A stretch of 41,325 nt of DNA from Acidimicrobiia bacterium (GCA_040881685.1 JBBECS010000009.1:1-41325), one strand, 5' to 3'; positions 1-8,338 are shown, counted from the first letter of the stretch. Numbers and translations: made by a program. Notes: generated from the sequence alone by a model not told the origin.

Positions 1-255
1 ACGCTGCTCGTCGGTGGGACGAGGGCGGGTGCCGTCTGCGTTCGGCTCGGGCTTGACGACGCCCTGCTCTTCGAGGCAGGCCTTCTGCTCATCGGTGAGC
101 TGCGGTCGCTGAGGTCGTCCCTCGGCGGCCGGGGGGTCGCTCTCGTTGCTGTCCTGGGCGAACGCCGCCGGCGCGAGTGCGCCGACGAGCGCGGTACCCA
201 TGACCATCGCCACGGCAAATCTGCCGAGGCGGTGGGCCTTTCGGGGAGTCTCCAT
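1..255 (-). CDS. small secreted protein, partial (C-terminus beyond window edge)
   Basis: Eighty-five codons are visible and the frame runs off the left edge with no stop. The first 33 residues form a signal peptide: a basic start (METPRKAHRLGR), a hydrophobic stretch and an AxA-type cleavage site near APAAFAQ. The mature part is acidic and rich in Pro, Glu and Gln, with LTDEQKACLEEQGV followed by a Pro-rich linker and a second TDEQ, which looks like the start of a short repeat. The ATG at 255 is preceded by AAAGGA about ten bases upstream, so this start is leadered. Small exported proteins with such Glu/Gln-rich repeats occur in actinobacteria and I know no function for them. It may be transcribed from its own promoter in 256-392 or by read-through from the amidohydrolase gene. 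Confidence 0.7.
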   Translation of the reverse strand, partial: METPRKAHRLGRFAVAMVMGTALVGALAPAAFAQDSNESDPPAAEGRPQRPQLTDEQKACLEEQGVVKPEPNADGTRPRPTDEQR

Positions 256-317
256 TGCTGGGGTGTCCTTTCGTCGGGGGCACCCGCACTCTGCAATGGC
301 TACCTGAATGCACGCTG

Positions 318-361
318 AAGCCCGACCGCGGGCCTCTCAGCGTTCTCTCAGACTCGGGCTT
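318..361. other. inverted repeat between amidohydrolase and secreted-protein genes
   Basis: AAGCCCGA (318-325) and TCGGGCTT (354-361) are perfect 8-base inverted arms. The loop holds a direct repeat of CTCTCAG eleven bases apart. The element sits 32 bases beyond the amidohydrolase stop, so it could help end that transcript or fold in the leader of the secreted-protein gene. It has no clear U-tract and matches no riboswitch I can name. Confidence 0.3.
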
Positions 362-392
362 TGGGTGCGCCTCTCACCCGGCTATTCCGGGG

Positions 393-1511
393 TCAGGGAC
401 GCACGTCGAGGTTGTAGAGACGCGCGCAGTTGCGCCACAGGATGTCGTCGCGCACCTTCGGTGAGAGATCGGCCGTGTGCTCAGCGACCACGGCTTGCGA
501 CTCGGGCCACGTGGCATCGCTGTGTGGATGGTCGTTCGCCCACATGAGTCGTTCGGGGTTCAACAGGTCGGTGATCCGGAACGCAACGAAGTCGTCCTGG
601 AACGTCACGTACACGTTTTCACGGAAGTACTCACTCGGGGGACGAGTGAGATCGGCGGTGAGCCAATTGCGATGACGGTCGAAGGCGTGGTCGGCGCGGT
701 ACATCCAATGCGGCACCCAGCCGGCGTCGGCTTCGACGCACACGACGCGCAGATCCGGATGTCGCTCGAACACCCCACCGAAGATGAGCGTGCCGATGAT
801 GTCCTGACACCCGCGGATGATGCCGAGGAAGCTGTTCATCTTGGGACCGCGGAATCTCCCGCCGGTCATGTCGTCCGTGCCCGTAGTGAGGATGTGGAAC
901 GACAGCGGCAGGTCGAGCTCCACCGCGGTCTCCCACAGCGGATCCCAGCGGCGGTCGTCATAGTCGCCGTCGGCGTGACAGCCGGCGTAGCCAGGGAGCA
1001 TCGCGCCGCGCAGGCCGAGGCTGACGATGGCGCGCAGGTCGTCGATGCCCTCGTCCACGCTGCGCAGCGCCGTCTGCCCGAGTCCGACGAGGCGGTCGGG
1101 CGCGTGGTTCTGGAACTCGGTGATCCAGAGGTTGTACGCGTCGAAGCATGCCTTCTTGTAGTCGACATCGGGATGGTTGCAGAGCAACATGCCGACCGAC
1201 GGGTACAGCACCTCCGTGGTGACACCGTCGCGATCCTGCTCGACGAGGCGAGCCGCGGGGTCCCAACCGCCGGCGTGGAGCTCGTCCCAGCCGACGTACG
1301 TGAACGGGTGGATCGACTCCGCCGGTCGTCCCGCGGCGGCGATCATGCCGTAGGGGATGCGAGTGCGCCCGTTGTCGATGTCGATGACCGCGCCCATGGT
1401 CTCATCCGTTGCGGCAACGGGTCGACGAGCAGCGAACGCGGGATCGATGCGCTCATAGCATTCGCCCGGCTCGGTGACGTGCGAGTCGGCCGAGATCGTG
1501 AACAACGCCAT
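393..1511 (-). CDS. amidohydrolase family protein (amidohydrolase_2 / ACMSD-like)
   Basis: This is a 372-residue metal-dependent hydrolase or decarboxylase of the amidohydrolase_2 type. The N-terminal metal site is visible as SADSHVTEP (Asp9, His11). LSFHIL in the middle supplies a later metal histidine, and WANDHPHSD near the end supplies the catalytic Asp of the TIM barrel. The open frame extends upstream to 1544, but the ATG at 1511 is chosen because TAGCGT lies seven bases before it and the family pattern begins right there. The gene is back to back with a CoA-ligase unit. Family members remove carboxyl groups from, or hydrolyse, ring-cleavage intermediates, so a role in breakdown of an aromatic or cyclic acid is a reasonable inference. 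The substrate cannot be read from the sequence. Confidence 0.85.
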   Translation of the reverse strand: MALFTISADSHVTEPGECYERIDPAFAARRPVAATDETMGAVIDIDNGRTRIPYGMIAAAGRPAESIHPFTYVGWDELHAGGWDPAARLVEQDRDGVTTEVLYPSVGMLLCNHPDVDYKKACFDAYNLWITEFQNHAPDRLVGLGQTALRSVDEGIDDLRAIVSLGLRGAMLPGYAGCHADGDYDDRRWDPLWETAVELDLPLSFHILTTGTDDMTGGRFRGPKMNSFLGIIRGCQDIIGTLIFGGVFERHPDLRVVCVEADAGWVPHWMYRADHAFDRHRNWLTADLTRPPSEYFRENVYVTFQDDFVAFRITDLLNPERLMWANDHPHSDATWPESQAVVAEHTADLSPKVRDDILWRNCARLYNLDVRP

Positions 1512-1518
1512 GGGCACC

Positions 1519-1524
1519 ACGCTA
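1519..1524 (-). promoter_or_regulatory. leaderless -10 element for the amidohydrolase
   Basis: Reading on the minus strand, TAGCGT is followed by seven bases and then the ATG at 1511. This puts the transcript start at or next to the start codon. Confidence 0.55.
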
Positions 1525-1535
1525 TTGCCCGCGGA

Positions 1536-1541
1536 TAGGGT
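1536..1541 (+). promoter_or_regulatory. leaderless -10 element for the PaaK-type ligase
   Basis: TAGGGT is followed by CACGCCG and the GTG at 1549. Only 11 bases separate this hexamer from the opposing one at 1519-1524, so the two divergent promoters overlap. Confidence 0.55.
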
Positions 1542-1548
1542 CACGCCG

Positions 1549-2868
1549 GTGAGCGCGCCGCCCGTCGACAGCGATCGCTACCTTCATCCCGAAATCGAGA
1601 CGATGGCGCGAGCCGATCTGGAGGCGATCCAGGAGGCGAAGCTCCTCGACCTGCTGCCGTACGCGTACGAACGTTCGGCGCTGATCAACTCGACGTGGAC
1701 CGAGGCCGGGGTGCACCCCCGCGACATCAAGTCGCTCGACGACTATCGCGAGCGGGCACCGTTCATCAGCAAAGACGCCATCAGGGTCTTTCGAGACGAC
1801 CGGGGCGACCCGTACGGCGGTTTGCTCTGCTTCGACGAGTCGGAGCTGACCGCGATCACGTCCACGTCGGGCACCACGGGCGACCCCACGCTCGTGCCTG
1901 AAGTGTGGGGCGGAGCGCGCGAAGACACAACGCCGGCGCTCGTGCGCGAGTTCTACGAGATCGGCACACGCCCGGGCGACTACTTCACGTGCATCCTCTT
2001 CACGTTCCGGGGTGCCTTCTACGCGATGGTCCAGAGCCTCGGCGCGGTCCCGGTGTTCCTCGACCACACGCCGGTTGAGCTCCCGCGCTTTGTGGAGCTG
2101 TCGCTGGAGCTGCGTCCCACCTGCCTCTATAACTTCAGCAATGTGTTGATCAGCGAGCTCGCCCGCGTGTGCGACGACATGAAGGTGGATCCGCGCGAGG
2201 TGATGTCGAGCTACCACGGGATCGTCCACGGTGGCGAGCCACTGGGCACGCGATCGCGCAAGCTGCTCGAGGAATGGGGAGTCGCGGGCTTCGAGCACAC
2301 GGCGGTGGGCGACGCGGGGGCCGCCACAGAGTGTCGCGAGCACGACGGTTGCCACTTCTGGGAAGACTCGGTGCTGGCCGAGCACCTGGATCCCGACGGC
2401 ACCGACACTGTGCCCGACGGCACACGAGGAGAGCTCGTCGTGACCGCGCTCGACAATCGGACGATGCCGCTCGTTCGCTTCCGCTCCGACGACCTGGTCG
2501 AGCTCACCCGCGAGCGGTGCGGGTGTGGTCGCACACATGGTCGGATCAGAACCGCGGGTCGCAAGGGCGACGAGGTCATCGTCGACGGCCGCTCGGTGTT
2601 GCCCATGGACGTGTGGGAAGCGGTCGAGCGCTTCGACGAGACCGCGATGGGCTTGTTCCAGATCATCCGGACCGCGCCGCAGATGGACACGCTGCGCCTG
2701 CGCGTTGGTCACGACGGTTCGACGAAGCAGCCCGCCGAGCTGGGTGACCGGCTGATCGGCGCCGTGAGCGAGCTGACCGGCGTGACTCCACAGATCGAGC
2801 TCGTACCCAACGACGAGCTCCTGCGGCTCGGACCTCCCCACAAGATCCCGCGCGTGGCCAAGCGATGA
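1549..2868 (+). CDS. phenylacetate-CoA ligase family (PaaK-like) AMP-forming ligase
   Basis: This 439-residue protein belongs to the PaaK branch of adenylate-forming enzymes, which activate aryl or other carboxylic acids to CoA thioesters with ATP. It has the family opening (YLHPEIETM, then ADLEAIQEAKL), the ATP-binding loop STSGTTGDP at about residues 105-113, and a late CGCGR cysteine motif followed by GRKGDE. The GTG at 1549 is preferred over an upstream ATG at 1510 because TAGGGT lies seven bases before it; the ATG at 1510 would also start inside the divergent gene. Its stop overlaps the next start by four bases (ATGA), so the two products are probably made together. The actual acid is unknown. 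Phenylacetate is not implied, since no paa ring-oxygenase genes are nearby. Confidence 0.85.
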   Translation: MSAPPVDSDRYLHPEIETMARADLEAIQEAKLLDLLPYAYERSALINSTWTEAGVHPRDIKSLDDYRERAPFISKDAIRVFRDDRGDPYGGLLCFDESELTAITSTSGTTGDPTLVPEVWGGAREDTTPALVREFYEIGTRPGDYFTCILFTFRGAFYAMVQSLGAVPVFLDHTPVELPRFVELSLELRPTCLYNFSNVLISELARVCDDMKVDPREVMSSYHGIVHGGEPLGTRSRKLLEEWGVAGFEHTAVGDAGAATECREHDGCHFWEDSVLAEHLDPDGTDTVPDGTRGELVVTALDNRTMPLVRFRSDDLVELTRERCGCGRTHGRIRTAGRKGDEVIVDGRSVLPMDVWEAVERFDETAMGLFQIIRTAPQMDTLRLRVGHDGSTKQPAELGDRLIGAVSELTGVTPQIELVPNDELLRLGPPHKIPRVAKR

Positions 2869-3551
2869 CCACCGAAGCGAAACCGTTGCCAGCGCCGCTC
2901 TGGGGCGTCGGCTCGTTCCGCGTTGGCGACCAGATGCCGGCGTACGCGGTGTCGCAAGACGACCACGGTCGCGACATCTCGACCGCCATGAAGGCGGTGG
3001 CGTCACTCGGGCTGCAAAAGAAGAAGCGTGCGCTCGTGCTCTCGATGCTCTCCGAGGCGGCCCAGTACTGGCCGGTGCAGATCGCGCTGCTGGTCAGCAA
3101 GGCGCAGTTCTCGCTCGCCGACGCCAGCCGTTTCGATGCCTTCCGCACCGCGATGTTCCTTCGTGCGATGCAGTACGACGTGGTGCTCGGCATCAACACC
3201 GACGTGCTCGACGGGCTCGACGACCTCGGCCATGCGTACGCCGACATCTTCGCCAAGGTTCCGGTGCTCTCTGCACGAGCAGGCGCGTACGAACGCCTGC
3301 GCGACGCCGGACTCTCACCTCGTTGGTGGCTGCATGTCGGCCCCACGGTCGCGGTGGAATGCGATCAGCTCCAGGGGGCACACGTCGACGGTGACGAGTG
3401 GGAGCTCGACTCGGAACGCGGCGAGGTGCTGATCAGTGCCCGGAAGCCGCGCGCCGCGACGATCGACCGGCTCCACACCGCCGTACAGGGCGAGATCGTC
3501 ACCGAGGTCTGCGCGTGCGGTCGCTCCGACCCGCGTGTGATTCCGCAATGA
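2865..3551 (+). CDS. unrecognised partner protein of the PaaK-like ligase
   Basis: This 228-residue soluble protein is translationally coupled (ATGA overlap) to the ligase upstream. I do not recognise a named family. The C-terminus (GEVLISARKPRA, then EVCACGRSDPR) resembles the tail of PaaK proteins, where a strand pair leads into a CGCGR motif. The middle (residues about 55-130) reads like the N-terminal Rossmann-type half of an adenylate-forming enzyme without any ATP loop. It could be a truncated, catalytically dead ligase paralogue acting as a subunit, or a separate acyl-binding protein. No signal peptide or membrane segment is present. Context supports a role in the same acid-activation step. 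Confidence 0.7.
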   Translation: MTTEAKPLPAPLWGVGSFRVGDQMPAYAVSQDDHGRDISTAMKAVASLGLQKKKRALVLSMLSEAAQYWPVQIALLVSKAQFSLADASRFDAFRTAMFLRAMQYDVVLGINTDVLDGLDDLGHAYADIFAKVPVLSARAGAYERLRDAGLSPRWWLHVGPTVAVECDQLQGAHVDGDEWELDSERGEVLISARKPRAATIDRLHTAVQGEIVTEVCACGRSDPRVIPQ

Positions 3552-3641
3552 AGCCAGAGGCGAGCGTCCGCGGCGCAGGTACCCTGCGACGTAGCGAGCC
3601 GTGGCCCGAGCGGCCCCGCGCGTAGCGCAAAGAGCGGGACA

Positions 3642-5183
3642 TTGGACCGGCTGCACTCGCTGACGCTCGGCGATCTGCTTCGAGAGAACCGGCGTCGATT
3701 CCCGCAGCGGACGGCCGTCGTCTGCGGCGGTGAGCGCTGGACCTATCCCGAGCTCGACGAGCGGGTGAACCGGCTCGCCAACGCCTTGCTCGGTGTCGGC
3801 TTCCAACCCGGTGACCGCGTGCTCTGGCTTGGCCAGAACTGCCATCGCTTGTTCGAGTGCCTGTTCGCGGTCGCGAAGCTCGGCGGCATCGTGGTGCCGG
3901 CGAACTGGCGTCAGACCGCACCCGAGCTCGCCTTCCAGATCGAGGACGTGGACGCGCGCGTCGTGATGTGGCAAGACGAGGAGATCGGCGACGCCGTTCG
4001 CGAGGCGCGCGGGTCGATCACCTCGCCAGCCCTCTGGCTCCAACACGACGCCCATGGCGACGGCACCTTCGAGTCGTTCCTCGGTTCCGGCGCGACGACG
4101 GACCCTGATGTGGACGTCGATCCGATGTCTGCCGTGCTCACCATCTATACCGCCGCGTTTGGTGGCCGCCCGAACGGCGCACTGCTGAGCCATCTCGGGT
4201 TCATCATCGAGAATATGCAGGTAGCGCTCTTGCAGCGGCTCGACAGCGACGCGATCTACCTCAACTCCGGGCCGTTGTTCCATGTGGGCAGCTTCATGAC
4301 CACCATGGCCACGTTCCAGCAAGGCGGCACGAACGTGTTCATGCCCCGCTTCGATGCGGAGGGCTTCTGTCGACTCGTCGACGCCGAGCGATGCACCACG
4401 GGTTACGTGGTGGGGAACATCATGGACCGCATCGTCGAGTTGAATCGCGACGGCCGTTACGACCTGACGAGCCTGCGTCTGCCCGGCACTCCCGAGTGGA
4501 ACAAGATGGTCAGCGCGGAGACGACGCCGTGGAGCCGGAATGCCGGGGGATACGGCCAGACCGAGGTGAACGGCCTCGTCACGTTCCGCGGCATCGGTGG
4601 CGAGCACGAGGGGACGCACGGTCGCACGCTCCCCGTCGCGCAGCTCCGCATCGTCGACGAGGACGACCAGGAGCTCCCCCCAGGCGAAGTGGGTGAGATC
4701 GTCGTGCGGGGTCCGACCGCGATGGTCGGCTACCTACACCGCCCCGAGGTCAACGCGCACCGCCAACGCGGAGGTTGGCACCACACCTTTGACCTCGGTC
4801 GCCGTGAGGCCGACGGCTCGCTCACGTTCATCGGACCCATGACCACGATGATCAAGTCGGGGGTCGAGAACATCTATCCCGCCGAGGTCGAGGCAGCGAT
4901 CACGCAGCACGCAGCTGTGGCCGAGGTGTGTGTGATCGGTGTGCCCGATCCGGTTTGGGATCAGAGCGTGAAGGCGGTTGTGGTGTGCGTCGCCGACCGG
5001 CAAGTCACGGAGGACGAGATCATCGTCCACTGCAAGCGCAACATCGCGTCGTACAAGAAGCCGAAGCTGGTCGAGTTCACGGACGCGTTGCCGAAGGATG
5101 CAAACGGCATGGTCGACCGTGACGCGGTCGACGAAGCGTTCGGCGGCGGCGGGTACCCAGGACCGAAACGCACACGCGGCTAG
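3642..5183 (+). CDS. AMP-binding acyl-CoA synthetase-like protein lacking canonical lysines
   Basis: This 513-residue protein has the full layout of the ANL (acyl-CoA synthetase) superfamily: an N-terminal domain, YGQTE adenine-site motif, GEIVVRGP and a C-terminal lid with VEAAI. Two key places depart from the norm. The phosphate loop, usually YTSGTTGxPKG, reads YTAAFGGRPNGA (residues 169-180), losing the Ser/Thr run and the lysine. The lid lysine in the usual xxGKxxR motif is Met490 (DANGMVDR). The end is glycine-rich (GGGGYPG). The protein may bind or transfer an acyl group with altered chemistry, or be a clade with another catalytic base. The start is TTG at 3642, after a GAGCGGG stretch; a possible TACCCT -10 lies at 3580-3585. 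It follows the ligase pair by 90 bases. Confidence 0.8.
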   Translation: MDRLHSLTLGDLLRENRRRFPQRTAVVCGGERWTYPELDERVNRLANALLGVGFQPGDRVLWLGQNCHRLFECLFAVAKLGGIVVPANWRQTAPELAFQIEDVDARVVMWQDEEIGDAVREARGSITSPALWLQHDAHGDGTFESFLGSGATTDPDVDVDPMSAVLTIYTAAFGGRPNGALLSHLGFIIENMQVALLQRLDSDAIYLNSGPLFHVGSFMTTMATFQQGGTNVFMPRFDAEGFCRLVDAERCTTGYVVGNIMDRIVELNRDGRYDLTSLRLPGTPEWNKMVSAETTPWSRNAGGYGQTEVNGLVTFRGIGGEHEGTHGRTLPVAQLRIVDEDDQELPPGEVGEIVVRGPTAMVGYLHRPEVNAHRQRGGWHHTFDLGRREADGSLTFIGPMTTMIKSGVENIYPAEVEAAITQHAAVAEVCVIGVPDPVWDQSVKAVVVCVADRQVTEDEIIVHCKRNIASYKKPKLVEFTDALPKDANGMVDRDAVDEAFGGGGYPGPKRTRG

Positions 5184-5214
5184 CTGGCACTCCGTGAATC
5201 CGCGGCTGGGCGTG

Positions 5215-5220
5215 TATCTT
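5215..5220 (+). promoter_or_regulatory. leaderless -10 element for the GT2/methyltransferase fusion
   Basis: TATCTT is followed by eight bases and the GTG at 5229. This favours 5229 over a TTG at 5220, which would overlap the hexamer itself. Confidence 0.45.
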
Positions 5221-5228
5221 TGCCCGGC

Positions 5229-7487
5229 GTGACACCCCCGCTCTCTCTCGTCGTTGTCGCGTACAACATCGAACGCGAGCTCCCGCGCACGCTGCAATCG
5301 CTCTCCGTCGGGTACCAGCGCGGGGTGAACGCGTCCGACTACGAGGTCGTCGTCGTCGACAACGGTTCACCTACACCCGTCGATCCGTCGGTGTTCGATG
5401 GGCTCGACGGTCAGTTTCGCTTGGTGCGCATCGACGACGCGTCGCCGTCGCCAGCACCGGCCGTCAACCGCGGGTTGCGGGAGGCGCGCGGCGACGCCAT
5501 CGGCGTGCTGGTCGACGGGGCGCGTCTGGTGACACCAGGCTTCGTGCACTACGCGCTCGTCGGCAGTCGAGTTCACCCGAGGTCAGCGGTCGTGTCGCTC
5601 GGTTGGTACCTCGGCTTCGACTTCCAGCGCTACGCGCTCGACGCGGGCTGGACCAAGGCCGACGAAGATGCGCTCCTCGAGTCGATCGACTGGCCGGCCG
5701 ACGGCTACCGGCTGTTCGAGATCAGCTCCCTCGACGAGTCTTCCGTCGAGGGTTGGTTCCTCGGCGTCTTCGAGAGCAATGGCTTGTTCCTGCCGGCGAG
5801 TGTGTGGACCGAGCTCGGTGGCTTCGACGAGCGCTTCGCGTCACCGGGCGGCGGATTAGTGAACCACGACACACTTCAGCGCGCCGCTGACCGAGACGAC
5901 CTGGGCTGGGTCATCCTCCTCGGAGAGGGCACGTTCCATCAGATCCACGGCGGCATCGCGACAAACGTCTCGGCTGGAGCGATCGACGAGAAGATGCAGC
6001 GTTGGCGGGCCGAGTACGAGGCGATCAGTGGGCGCACGCTCTACGAGCACCCACCGCTGCCCGACCCAATCTACTTGGGGCCGCTCCCAGAGGTGCTGTG
6101 GCCGCGGTTCGGATACTCCGTGAGCACGATGTTGCACGCGACGAAACGGCTCCCACCGCCGGTGATCCCGCCAGTGCCGCTTCCCGATCCCGAAACCGAT
6201 TCGAACGAGTTCGCCGCGCAATGGTCGGCGCGCGCCGGCGCGGCGGCTCGTCAAGGACGCGCGACCGAAGCGCAGCACTTCGCCCGCTTGGCTCGAGCCG
6301 CTGATCCGTCGGCTCGCGACGTAACCCCACTTTTGTCGTGCATCGCGACGCACCGTCCGCTCGAGCAACTCTCGCGTCCGGAGCGGGCGCAGTTCTTTCT
6401 CGATAATGGGCTCGCGTGTGAAGGGGCCGGTGCCGTCGCGGATGCTGAAGCGCATTTCCGCGAGGCGTTGACAAACGAGCCGCGCCTCGCGGCCGCATAC
6501 GAAGGGCTGAGTCGGCTCCGAATGCCGGGGCCGGGCTATTACGACCGGATTTCGCGCATACACGAGCAGTTGAACCCCGCCTCGTACCTCGAGATCGGCG
6601 TGTTCACCGGTGAGTCGCTTGCGCTCGCTCGCCCACCGACGGTTGCCATCGGGGTCGACCCCGATCCACAGATCCGTGAGCTGATCTCCGTCGAGCTCCA
6701 CCTCTATCGGGAGACATCGACCCAGTTCTTCCAGCGCGACCTGCGGTCAGTGTTCGGAGGCGGCGCGCCCTCCCTTGTGTTCATCGACGGTTTGCACGAG
6801 TTCCCTGCGGTGCTCGAGGACTTTGCCAACGTCGAAGCGGTCTCCGACCCGGGCACGATCGTGCTTTTACACGACATGATCCCGTTCGACGAGACCACAC
6901 AACAAGCCGAGCGGGTGCACGAGTTCTACACCGGCGACGTGTGGAAGCTCCTGCACTGCTTGGCCGATGTGCGTCCCGATTTGTCGTGGTTCACGATCCG
7001 AACGCCGCCGAGCGGGCTCACGGTGGTCGGTGGTCTCGACTCGACGTCGACCGTGCTGCGGGACGAGTACGAGAAGTTGGTGGAGCGCTTCGCGAGCCTC
7101 ACGTTCGACGACGCGCTGAACGTACCGGGTCCGGTGCTCGAGAACGAGTGGTCCGTGGCTGCCGACAACCTCCGTCGCCTGCGAGAGGCCAATGCACCCG
7201 TCGATTCCGCTCACGCGGTCGGCCCGGCGGGTTCCATGGTGGAGGCTCGTGACGCCGAGCAACTGGCGCGACGGATCCGGGACCTCGAGACGGTCGACGC
7301 CGCTCGCCGCAAGGAGCTTGCCGCCCTCAAGCGGGCTCGTCGTGAAGCTTCCCTCGGAGTCGTGCTTGACCCAGAGTCTGCGCAAGCCCAGCTCGAGCTG
7401 ATGCGGAACACGAAGCTCTTCCGGTGGACACGTCCGCTCCGCGCGTTGTACTCGCGACTTCGCGGTCGCGGTCGCGGCAGCGAATGA
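5229..7487 (+). CDS. GT2 glycosyltransferase - TPR - SAM methyltransferase fusion
   Basis: About 752 residues carry three parts. Residues 1 to about 300 are a family 2 glycosyltransferase (LSLVVVAYN start, VVVVDNGSP, then an aromatic-rich acceptor region). Residues about 325-440 are helical repeats of TPR type (QGRATEAQHFARLARAADP, then DAEAHFREALTNEPRLAAAY). Residues about 450-640 look like a class I SAM-dependent methyltransferase (YLEIGVFTGESLALA, IGVDPD, LVFIDGLHEF, LLHDMIP). The tail is coiled coil and ends in NTKLFRWTRPLRALYSRL, a signature also seen at the ends of other surface-glycan glycosyltransferases. It likely adds a sugar and methylates the same or a neighbouring unit at the inner membrane face. 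The following methyltransferase gene overlaps its stop by four bases. Confidence 0.8.
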   Translation: MTPPLSLVVVAYNIERELPRTLQSLSVGYQRGVNASDYEVVVVDNGSPTPVDPSVFDGLDGQFRLVRIDDASPSPAPAVNRGLREARGDAIGVLVDGARLVTPGFVHYALVGSRVHPRSAVVSLGWYLGFDFQRYALDAGWTKADEDALLESIDWPADGYRLFEISSLDESSVEGWFLGVFESNGLFLPASVWTELGGFDERFASPGGGLVNHDTLQRAADRDDLGWVILLGEGTFHQIHGGIATNVSAGAIDEKMQRWRAEYEAISGRTLYEHPPLPDPIYLGPLPEVLWPRFGYSVSTMLHATKRLPPPVIPPVPLPDPETDSNEFAAQWSARAGAAARQGRATEAQHFARLARAADPSARDVTPLLSCIATHRPLEQLSRPERAQFFLDNGLACEGAGAVADAEAHFREALTNEPRLAAAYEGLSRLRMPGPGYYDRISRIHEQLNPASYLEIGVFTGESLALARPPTVAIGVDPDPQIRELISVELHLYRETSTQFFQRDLRSVFGGGAPSLVFIDGLHEFPAVLEDFANVEAVSDPGTIVLLHDMIPFDETTQQAERVHEFYTGDVWKLLHCLADVRPDLSWFTIRTPPSGLTVVGGLDSTSTVLRDEYEKLVERFASLTFDDALNVPGPVLENEWSVAADNLRRLREANAPVDSAHAVGPAGSMVEARDAEQLARRIRDLETVDAARRKELAALKRARREASLGVVLDPESAQAQLELMRNTKLFRWTRPLRALYSRLRGRGRGSE

Positions 7488-8338
7488 CGGCGAACCTGCG
7501 ACGGAACGCACCGGCCGACGACGCATCGCGCCTTCGGGATCTCTACCTCACGATCCTCAAGCGAGCAGTCATGCACACGCTCTACACGCCGCTCGACTCA
7601 CGGTCGATCAATGACTATCTCGATCCCGAAGATGTTCGGCAGTCGGTACTCGGCCAGATCGCGCGCGGTGAGCTCGACCTCAACGATCAGGAAAGTCTTC
7701 GCCGCCAGCGGGAGATGGGCCGTGACTGGCCGCAGTTCGGTCAGACCATGGTCGGACTCGACCGGCTCGACAACATCCAACAGTGCTACGAGCGCATTCT
7801 CGATGACGGCATTGCTGGCGATCTCATCGAGGCTGGCGTGTGGCGCGGCGGTGTCGCGATCTTCATGCGCGGCTTGCTCGAGGCCTACGGCGATCGCGAT
7901 CGCGTCGTCTACGCAGCGGACTCGTTTCAAGGACTCCCGTCACCGAACGCCGACGAGTATCCAGCTGACGAAGGAGACCGCTTCCACACGTTGGACGCCC
8001 TCGCAGTCTCGCGCGACGAAGTAGCGAACAACTTCTCGCTGTATGGCTTGCTCGACGAGCGGGTGCAGTTCCTCGAAGGCTGGTTCAAGGACACGCTCCC
8101 GACCGTGCACGATCGAACCTGGTCCATCATCCGTCTCGACGGCGACATGTACGAGTCGACGATGGACGTCTTGACACATCTCTATCCGCAACTCTCGGTT
8201 GGTGGGTTCCTCATCGTCGACGACTTCGCGCTGGCGCCCTGCAAGCAGGCGATTGAGGACTTTCGTGCCGCGCACGGCATCGCCGAGCCGATCGAAGAGG
8301 TCGACTGGACCGGCGTGTTCTGGCGCCGGACGCGGTGA
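7484..8338 (+). CDS. TylF/MycF-type O-methyltransferase
   Basis: This 284-residue protein belongs to the macrocin O-methyltransferase (TylF) family, which uses SAM and a divalent metal to methylate sugar hydroxyls. The fold is visible in DLIEAGVWRGGVAIFMRG (SAM-binding loop), VYAADSFQGLP, IIRLDGDMYESTMDVL (metal-binding Asp-Gly-Asp) and GGFLIVDDFA (second metal site). The ATG at 7484 overlaps the upstream stop (ATGA), so translation is probably coupled, and longer in-frame starts would lie inside the previous gene. It ends only four bases before the opposing TylF-type gene. Together with the fusion upstream it predicts methylated sugars in the product. Confidence 0.88.
   Translation: MTANLRRNAPADDASRLRDLYLTILKRAVMHTLYTPLDSRSINDYLDPEDVRQSVLGQIARGELDLNDQESLRRQREMGRDWPQFGQTMVGLDRLDNIQQCYERILDDGIAGDLIEAGVWRGGVAIFMRGLLEAYGDRDRVVYAADSFQGLPSPNADEYPADEGDRFHTLDALAVSRDEVANNFSLYGLLDERVQFLEGWFKDTLPTVHDRTWSIIRLDGDMYESTMDVLTHLYPQLSVGGFLIVDDFALAPCKQAIEDFRAAHGIAEPIEEVDWTGVFWRRTR

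Noticed and set aside
256-392. Possible TPP-type riboswitch because CTGAGAG occurs twice on the minus strand
   Set aside because: The other conserved TPP elements and the expected helix order are missing, and the downstream gene is a small secreted protein.
477-1538. Long plus-strand open frame of 353 codons
   Set aside because: It lies antisense to the amidohydrolase gene and its translation shows no motif. Long antisense frames are common in GC-rich coding DNA.
1522-3006. Minus-strand open frame of 494 codons
   Set aside because: It is the shadow of the PaaK-type ligase gene, with an Arg/His-rich translation and no family pattern.
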